From QQWI01 sp964522015 (GTDB lineage: Bacteria > Bacillota > Clostridia > Peptostreptococcales > Acidaminobacteraceae), in assembly GCA_964522015.1 (NCBI GenBank), contig CAZFST010000036.1, positions 1-37,957 on the forward strand: 37,957 nucleotides of DNA, in the 5' to 3' direction. The position numbers were made by a program, and so were the translations under genes. The notes below the pieces were generated by a model that saw only the letters and a program-made list of their open reading frames with translations, was not told the DNA's origin and did not search any database. Positions 33,024 to 37,957 of the stretch are shown here, piece by piece. The stretch's first letter is position 1, and each line of letters starts with the position of its first letter.

Positions 33024-33053
33024 ACCCCTGCAAATTGAAAGTGAGGTGATTTC

Positions 33054-33215
33054 ATGGCAAAGATACTACCAATCTCAAATTTACAAAAAAATCAAGCTAG
33101 ACTAGATTTATATGAAAAGTTAGCTGCTGCTGAAACTGAAGTCGAAAATGGCGAAGCTGCAATTACTCACAAAGAACTATTTCAGGAACTAAGGAGTAGA
33201 TACAATGTAAAATAA
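33054..33215 (+). CDS. Phd/YefM-like antitoxin, internally shortened
   Basis: 53 residues: MAKILPISNLQKNQARLDLY and on to EAAITHKELFQELRSRYNVK. The first ten residues match the start of Phd/YefM antitoxins (M-x-x-I-x-P-I-S-x-L), and the C-terminal half resembles the toxin-binding end (Y-E-K-L-x-x-A-E..G-E..T-H-x-E-x-F-x-x-L-R-x-K-Y). Full members have about 85-90 residues, and the part in between, strands and helices of the DNA-binding fold, is absent. About 35 residues seem to have been lost in frame. GAGGTG precedes the ATG. The length makes a working repressor unlikely. Confidence 0.65.
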   Translation: MAKILPISNLQKNQARLDLYEKLAAAETEVENGEAAITHKELFQELRSRYNVK

Positions 33216-33333
33216 GTATTCAATCCTATACACGCCACGCTCCCGGGCCGACTTCATTGATATCTTCGATTACATTGCTGAAGATAATGTAAGTGTGGCT
33301 TGGGAGTTTTTTTATCTTGTATTTCTCTGCTGA
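33205..33333 (+). pseudogene. ParE/RelE-type toxin remnant
   Basis: AAGGAG at 33191-33196 lies eight bases before ATG at 33205, which is followed at once by TAA. The frame then goes on as KYSILYTPRSRADFIDIFDY, then IAEDNVSVAWEFF, a typical start of RelE/ParE toxins (first strand, then a helix). After about 33303-33312 the match ends and the frame stops at 33333, where a full toxin would need another 55-60 residues. So both a stop at codon 2 and loss of the C-terminal half are present. The ATG overlaps the antitoxin end, as is usual for such pairs. Confidence 0.72.
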
Positions 33334-33492
33334 ATCTACTGCAATTACTTCCGCTGTGGTTTTGTTAAAGTCCTTGTGCTTTTTCAGAACTGCATAGCCT
33401 TGAAGTAAATTATCTTCAAAGGCTTGTTTATATTTGTCAACTCTTGATCTGATTGCTGCTAGCTTTTTAAGCTGTTTTACAATTGCAAGCAT
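33226..33492 (-). pseudogene. Helical gene fragment running into the toxin relic
   Basis: MLAIVKQLKKLAAIRSRVDK and ILKHKDFN-like helical sequence (33492 to about 33313) looks like a genuine coding piece: charged, mostly alpha-helical, about 60 residues (AVLKKHKDFNKTTAEVIAVD, SAEKYKIKK). From about 33312 down the frame merely reads the back of the toxin remnant, so the last 28 residues (PSHTYIIFSNVIED) are not native. The point where the two meet is a junction of unrelated DNA. The family is unknown. It overlaps the next gene by 16 bases. Confidence 0.5.
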
Positions 33493-34247
33493 GTTTTTAA
33501 AGATAATTCCACTAAACTTCTTCTTATTTCTTCTCTACTAGACCACCGACGTGAATCCCATTCTACGCCACTGAGATCATCGCCACCAAATAATATTTGT
33601 CCCAATGTAACATTTCGAAATTTTGAAACTGCAAAAAATGCAGCCGTTTCCATTTCCACAGTGACACATCCCTCTGAAACACGAAGCGCAATTTTATCTT
33701 CTGTCTCTCTGTAAAATGCATCAGTTGTCCATGTTTTGGCTTTAATGTAAGGCACGTTTTCTTTTTCAAGCAAATCAACAATTGTAGTTAACGCATGAGC
33801 ATCGCATTCTATCTCTCTTGAAGGTGCTATATAGTGGTAAGAAAGACCTTCATCCCTAACTGCCGAACAGGGTACTACTAAATGCCCTACCTGAATTCCC
33901 TTCTGTAATACACCGGCTGCACCGCATACAATAAACTTTTTGCAGCCCATAACAATCAGTTCCTCCAATAAGGCAGCTGAACCAGCCGCGCCTAAAAATC
34001 CTTGCACAAGAGCTATGGACTTACCATTATATTTTGTTTCGTAAATAGGTAAATTAACTGTAGCTGAGTAAAATGTCCCCACTTGATTTAATTTATTGGA
34101 GTGCAACATTTCATAGATTACGTCTCCAAAGAACGTTATGACACAGTATTCTGGGACATCAATTTTTGCTGTCAAATTTGATGGATTTATTTTTGCGTTT
34201 GGACTTGGATCAAATTCTAAAATCGGATAGTCACGCTTCTCTAACAT
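33477..34247 (-). CDS. Nucleoside phosphorylase (uridine/purine type)
   Basis: 256 residues. GKSIALVQGFLGAAGSAALL (about residues 75-95) and KFIVCGAAGVLQKGIQVGHL are the ribose/phosphate part of the PNP_UDP_1 family, VTVEMETAAFFAVSKFRNVT (about 195-214) holds the conserved M-E-x-E/T ribose-binding motif. Such enzymes split nucleosides with phosphate. AGGAGAA precedes the ATG. The substrate (uridine or purine nucleoside) cannot be told from sequence. The 191-base gap upstream (34248-34438) has only a short frame of unclear meaning. Confidence 0.87.
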   Translation of the reverse strand: MLEKRDYPILEFDPSPNAKINPSNLTAKIDVPEYCVITFFGDVIYEMLHSNKLNQVGTFYSATVNLPIYETKYNGKSIALVQGFLGAAGSAALLEELIVMGCKKFIVCGAAGVLQKGIQVGHLVVPCSAVRDEGLSYHYIAPSREIECDAHALTTIVDLLEKENVPYIKAKTWTTDAFYRETEDKIALRVSEGCVTVEMETAAFFAVSKFRNVTLGQILFGGDDLSGVEWDSRRWSSREEIRRSLVELSLKTCLQL

Positions 34248-34438
34248 ATATTTATTCTCCTATCGCATTCTTTCAAAGTTTATAATTGATAAGGTGATTC
34301 TACTTGATCTTCGTCATTCAACTAAATGCTTATGTATTCCAAAGTGAATCGTTTACTAGGCTTCATGAGAAATCTAATAACGCCCCTCTGTTCTTGCACT
34401 GTCCGCGCACTTAATCAAATATCAAAATTATATTGTTT

Positions 34439-34909
34439 TTAGTGTATGTCTTCAAGAAATTTCGTTTCAAACTGACCCAAGCTAATATCATGTAAGAGAG
34501 TACTACCGATTTCAGGATATATTTTGAGTGTATTTAAGTCCCGAATAGGAATCCATTTACAGCCGGTACTAACAGCTGAACCATCTGGGGCAGAATCAAT
34601 AACAGACCTCTCAACGACATCATAATTTGTATCGATCTCACATCTAAATACATGACTTAAGGCACCTCTTTTGCCGTATAAAAACTTTTCTCTCACAGGA
34701 TTGTATTCGTAAATATAAAGGAGCTTACCCGTTGTCACTGTATAGCCTGATTCCTCATAGACTTCTCTCTTTACGCAGTCTCTTAAAGTCTCACCAACCT
34801 CAAGTCCGCCACCAGGAAGATTATAATATTCTCCATCATTGAACTGGTTTAACAGAATTTTATCATCATAAATTATGATTGCTCGTACCGATAGTCTGTA
34901 ATCACTCAT
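34439..34909 (-). CDS. NUDIX hydrolase
   Basis: About 156 residues. YYNLPGGGLEVGETLRDCVK and REVYEESGYTV is a complete NUDIX box. DKILLNQFNDG and the end LHDISLGQFETKFL are regular. The ATG at 34909 was chosen because GGGGAGG ends six bases before it; an in-frame ATG seven codons up lacks this. Substrate unknown. Confidence 0.92.
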   Translation of the reverse strand: MSDYRLSVRAIIIYDDKILLNQFNDGEYYNLPGGGLEVGETLRDCVKREVYEESGYTVTTGKLLYIYEYNPVREKFLYGKRGALSHVFRCEIDTNYDVVERSVIDSAPDGSAVSTGCKWIPIRDLNTLKIYPEIGSTLLHDISLGQFETKFLEDIH

Positions 34910-34976
34910 ATTTCCTCCCCTTGACTTCATCTCTCCTCTTAGTTCAATCAGGTCTCGAAAATCACTCTTTTATTTG

Positions 34977-35513
34977 CTAACAAAACCGCTTGTACCAAAT
35001 TATCGCCATCTCGCCTTTAGTTTCCAAGTTGTGATAAAGCATGGTATCAACACTGCCGATTTCAAAACCATTTCTACTATACAATTTACATGCTGCTAGA
35101 TTAATATCTTGAGTTTCAAGCATCAATCCTTTTAAATCATTCTTTACTGCCCAATTTTGTGCCTCTTTAATCAAAGATGAAGCGATACCCTTGTGTCTAG
35201 CACTTTTACAGACAGCAATGTCGTCAATAAAACAAAACTTATTCCAGTTATTTCTAATCACGATTTGACCAATCACTTCGCCATCAGATAATGCATAAAA
35301 AATCGTTTTTGTTGAACTTTCTATATAATCATCAAGATCAAGGTCTTCTTCAGCGTATAGTTTGGTATAAGGACTATCAAAAATTAGCTCCCTATGATGC
35401 CACATGTTATTTTGAAAAGAGGCTTCTAATCGCCCAAACACATCAAAGGATTCAACCGATTTATTGTGGAAATGTTTGTTTAAGGGCGAAATTTCAACTA
35501 TCTCGTATGTCAT
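34977..35513 (-). CDS. Streptothricin N-acetyltransferase-like (Sat4/SatA family)
   Basis: 178 residues, the usual length. FCFIDDIAVCKSARHKGIAS and SLIKEAQNWAVKNDLKGLML is the acetyl-CoA half, and LMLETQDINLAACKLYSRNG, then FEIGSVDTMLYHNLE and AIIWYKRF, match the end of Sat4 nearly position for position (L-E-T-Q-D-x-N-L-x-A-C-K-F/L-Y, F-x-I-G-S-V-D-T-M-L-Y). Sat proteins inactivate streptothricins by acetylating the beta-lysine amine. A second, weaker member is at 31219. No promoter-like signal of high quality was seen, so it probably belongs to a longer minus-strand transcript. Confidence 0.85.
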   Translation of the reverse strand: MTYEIVEISPLNKHFHNKSVESFDVFGRLEASFQNNMWHHRELIFDSPYTKLYAEEDLDLDDYIESSTKTIFYALSDGEVIGQIVIRNNWNKFCFIDDIAVCKSARHKGIASSLIKEAQNWAVKNDLKGLMLETQDINLAACKLYSRNGFEIGSVDTMLYHNLETKGEMAIIWYKRFC

Positions 35514-35530
35514 GTATTACTCCTTTTTTT

Positions 35531-35915
35531 TTATTCGTCTTTAGTTATTCTAAGTACCGATTTTCCATATTTTACAGGCTGATTAAATTCAATCAATTCT
35601 CCCACATTTACTTGTGGATGGGTATAATGCCCAAGCCCCAACCGCTTGCCACCAAATGAAATTGCAGATTCAGTGCACCACTGAATACAGCTAAAACAAC
35701 TGAGACAGTCATCACCAAAAGCCGGTTTCCCCTGAACTAAGTGAATATTGTCTTTGGGACAGATACTTTCACAGACGCCACAATGGGAACATGACTCATC
35801 GGCTACAAAGCGAAGGGACTCTGCGCCATCTACAATCAGCGCCTTAAACAAAGGGAGCACACTTGGCAACATCTTAAAAAAAGTACCATCGGCGATAAGG
35901 CTTAATGCTTTCCCA
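35531..35915 (-). pseudogene. EFR1-type flavodoxin/ferredoxin, N-terminal part lost
   Basis: The C-terminal half of an EFR1 protein: GKALSLIADGTFFKMLPSVL (upstream of the first ATG), then two 4Fe-4S clusters, CSHCGVCESICP and CLSCFSCIQWC, and the closing GKRLGLGHYTHPQVNV. The frame is open from about 35929, starting inside the end of the S41 peptidase gene, but the whole flavodoxin domain (about 130-150 residues) that should come before is missing. No ribosome binding site serves the only ATG (35872). It is the 3' piece left after a deletion that joined it to the peptidase gene. Without the FMN part it could at best act as a loose ferredoxin. Confidence 0.75.
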
Positions 35916-35918
35916 CAC

Positions 35919-37262
35919 CTATTTACCCGCTAAATACGCCAAGGCGAAATCCAGACTATCAACACCAATCTCAGGTATATAATCGGGCATTAATAGCTCC
36001 TGATTAGCCAGCAAATTGGGACGTTTAAAGTATTTGTGGGAAATGCTCACTTCGACTTTACTATTTGGTAGTTTGTATTTAAGAATATCACCATAATGGC
36101 TTGGCGCATTAATGCTAGGGCTTCCCACAACCACACCCAGCTTCCCATCTTGCACATACACTGGCAGCCATAATCCTGAGCTATAAGTGTGGTCATTCAT
36201 CAGCACAACAAGTTGAATCTTTGAATTTGGAATCGCAACATTCACGTCTGCTTCGATATTCGAATTCCCAGTTATAGGATACACTTTATACGCCTCATGA
36301 GCCAATGGTGAATAACGTACATATTCCCCCATTGTTGGATTTTCCATACCCATAGCATTGAGAAGCTTTCTACAAACCTCTGAGTTGCCACCGGCATTAT
36401 CCCTAACATCAATAATGATTTTATAAAAACCCGAATCTATAGCTCTCCTTAGTTTTTCAATTTCACCAGCCATTTTTGAGTTATCTAAACACAAATTCAT
36501 GTCCAAGTAATAGACATCCTCAAGTTTTTTCGACGCAATCTGTTCCATCGAAGGTTTAAAATCAGGTATGCTCTGCACCGAAAATTTCAAATCCCGTTCC
36601 ATAGGCTCATCGGCTAATTCACCAACCTTAGAAAAAGTCCCTTTTGTTTCAATGGTTTGGTCCCCCAAAAGCGATTCTGTTTCAATCACACATCCAGATA
36701 ACCACAAAATCTCTCTATTTGTGGCATACAAACGATGGTTATAATCCCGGGCCAACTGATTTTCAGCGGGCACATACCGGTCAATTGTCTTGTAAATATC
36801 CTTTATTGGAATGCCACCAATCGTTAATATCTCCTCTTTTGTTTCTGGTTCACTCTTTGAAGTAAAATATAATTGTTTATTTTGAGCATGGCAATCAGGT
36901 TGAATTTCTAAAAAATAGTGATCATTTATTATTGGCTTTAAGAGTCTGGTGTGACTGTCATTAAGGAGAGAGAGATAGAGACTGACTAACAGTGGAAAGT
37001 CCTCTTTATGGGTCATAACCGAAATCAGTCCCTGTATAGCCTTCTTTTGCACCTCGTAGTCTTGAGGCAATTTAGCCATTTCAAAGGCAGGATGGGACTG
37101 TTCTAATGTGTCAACAAGACCATTAAAGTCTTCAATATATTTATCATTGGATTGTATCAGCTGGCTGTGCACTGTAAAATTCCAATAAAACAGTAGTGCC
37201 GCGATCAGTGACAGCACTAAGAAAATGAACACTAATAGTCTGTTTTTATGAGAGCGTTTCAT
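35919..37262 (-). CDS. S41 family (C-terminal processing-like) peptidase, membrane-anchored
   Basis: About 447 residues. A membrane segment near the start (LLVFIFLVLSLIAALLFYWN) anchors it outside. The peptidase core reads FYKIIIDVRDNAGGNSEVCR (about residues 280-300), then VVLMNDHTYSSGLWLPVYVQ (about 355-375) with the catalytic serine, and GVVVGSPSINAPSHYGD. No PDZ domain is evident. The start at 37262 (GAGGTGAAACC before ATG) overlaps the upstream S41 gene by four bases. S41 members without the tail-specific protease layout are common in Bacillota with unknown targets. Confidence 0.83.
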   Translation of the reverse strand: MKRSHKNRLLVFIFLVLSLIAALLFYWNFTVHSQLIQSNDKYIEDFNGLVDTLEQSHPAFEMAKLPQDYEVQKKAIQGLISVMTHKEDFPLLVSLYLSLLNDSHTRLLKPIINDHYFLEIQPDCHAQNKQLYFTSKSEPETKEEILTIGGIPIKDIYKTIDRYVPAENQLARDYNHRLYATNREILWLSGCVIETESLLGDQTIETKGTFSKVGELADEPMERDLKFSVQSIPDFKPSMEQIASKKLEDVYYLDMNLCLDNSKMAGEIEKLRRAIDSGFYKIIIDVRDNAGGNSEVCRKLLNAMGMENPTMGEYVRYSPLAHEAYKVYPITGNSNIEADVNVAIPNSKIQLVVLMNDHTYSSGLWLPVYVQDGKLGVVVGSPSINAPSHYGDILKYKLPNSKVEVSISHKYFKRPNLLANQELLMPDYIPEIGVDSLDFALAYLAGK

Positions 37263-37876
37263 GGTTTCACCTCTATACTCTGTTTTAAGCCACCTAACCA
37301 TGAATCTATTGAAGCATCGTCCATCACTTGATCAACAAGGACCATCTCATCGAAGATCTCACCATTTTTATCTAAAAGCTTAAACTGCCTAGATGACTCA
37401 GTGATAATCGTCCCATCTAACAGTTGAAAATAGGTCAACTGCAATGGTTTCTTGAATTTAGGTTCCTCACCGATCACCACCAGATCTGCGTTATCTTTTA
37501 GTAGGGATGTGAATAGAACGGACGCACTTGCGCTTGATTCATTTACCAATACGGTCAAGTTGTACGTGCTGTTCATCATTCTATTCCTTCTTAATTGATA
37601 ATGCTGCGTCGATACTAATTGGCGATTCACAAAGTAACCTAGATTGAACTGCAGTTCATCCTTTATGACCAGTCCAAGTAATCCCAAGGCATTCAAAGTA
37701 ATACCTCCTGTATTATCCCTCAGGTCTATAACGATGGTGTCCACAGATGGTGTTTCAGAAAGTTCTACCTTTAGTTTGTTGAGATTGCTCCAAAACACAT
37801 TGGGGTCAATGCCAAAACTGTTCACATCAATATAATAGGTGCTTGGATTCAGTTGCTGCCAACTGATTATTTCGCG
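37259..37876 (-). pseudogene. S41 family peptidase, 3' part; frame breaks upstream
   Basis: From 37876 the frame reads EIISWQQLNPSTYYIDVNSF, then TIVIDLRDNTGGITLNALGL, TYNLTVLVNESSASASVLFT with the catalytic-serine region, and VIGEEPKFKKPLQ, all S41 features. A TGA at 37879-37877 closes this frame upstream. In another frame the bases before it read SVMLRVRIDDAQLSNSVMLL, plausibly the same protein after a one- or two-base shift near 37870-37880. It overlaps the next S41 gene by four bases. Whether it is a frameshifted gene or one that begins at the GTG (37825) cannot be settled because the window ends here. Confidence 0.6.
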
Positions 37877-37880
37877 TCAA

Positions 37881-37956
37881 GAGCATCACCGAGTTGCTCA
37901 ATTGAGCATCATCGATACGCACTCTAAGCATCACTGATATTGGGTAAGAGCATCAC
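37881..37956. repeat. Degenerate 22-23 base tandem repeat at window edge
   Basis: GAGCATCAC or close variants occur at 37881, 37904, 37926 and 37948, with spacing of 23, 22 and 22 bases, and the bases after it often read CGAT/TGAT. It may be an internal repeat of the S41 gene coding part or a non-coding array that goes on beyond the window. Confidence 0.4.
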
Positions 37957-37957
37957 T

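Noticed and set aside
34248..34438. Possible coding remnant reading SARTVQEQRGVIRFLMKPSK
   Set aside because: Under 30 codons, bounded by stops on both sides, no family or ribosome binding site; left as an empty gap.
16012..37957. Integron-type cassette array (many small same-strand genes with spacers)
   Set aside because: No integrase was found, and spacers compared by eye show no shared attC-like element; a few isolated hairpins (32481, 25935, 34390) are unlike each other.

Overview
The window is a low-GC stretch (about 40-43 % by eye) from a Bacillota chromosome, most likely an anaerobic member of Clostridia. The base composition, strong AGGAGG-type ribosome binding sites, an EFR1-type flavodoxin/ferredoxin remnant, a LUD-domain protein, an iron-sulfur-flavoprotein-like reductase and an IS200/IS605-type tnpB element all fit this. 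No rRNA, tRNA, CRISPR array, prophage module or plasmid replication gene was seen. The assignment is inference; no species can be named from sequence alone.

Layout. (1) 1-963: left end of one tnpB element, which has cut the 3' end of a serine beta-lactamase-like gene already broken by an internal deletion. (2) 1139-3422, plus strand: a membrane ferredoxin, then a TetR gene with a clear self-operator, a frameshifted small membrane protein and an acetyltransferase, closed by a two-way terminator. (3) 3462-7854: a second TetR gene divergent from an MMPL/RND transporter and its secreted coiled partner; an array of palindromic repeats lies in the control region. (4) 7889-14081, minus strand: an HEXXH protein, a LUD gene with an in-frame amber codon, a PP2C phosphatase, two overlapping multidomain acetyltransferase genes, a VOC protein, a flavin reductase and a beheaded DJ-1/PfpI gene. 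(5) 14064-15513: a complete tnpB element with an intact RuvC site and a predicted omegaRNA, followed by a TetR gene that lost its 3' end. (6) 16012-37957, all minus strand except one toxin-antitoxin relic: a long run of small genes, mostly GNAT acetyltransferases, NUDIX hydrolases, VOC and cupin proteins, with a DHFR-like reductase, GrpB, WecB, DinB, a nucleoside phosphorylase, S41 peptidases and several membrane-anchored proteins of unknown function.

How it works together. Apart from the two regulated efflux/acetyltransferase blocks, the window is an accessory island for modifying or exporting small molecules. It holds about eleven GNAT domains, including one closely resembling AAC(6')-Ii aminoglycoside acetyltransferases and two resembling the Sat4/SatA streptothricin acetyltransferases. 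It is also full of decay: about ten genes are interrupted, truncated, frameshifted or internally deleted (beta-lactamase-like, small membrane protein, LUD, DJ-1, TetR, flavodoxin, antitoxin, toxin, EFR1, S41). Two copies of one tnpB element mark two of these events.

The points I judge most worth checking are the TetR/DJ-1 junction around the tnpB element (removing the element restores one continuous reading frame), the palindromic repeat array before the MMPL gene, the TPR-hydrolase-GNAT fusion with its overlapping thioredoxin-like partner, and the hidden toxin-antitoxin relic at 33005-33333.
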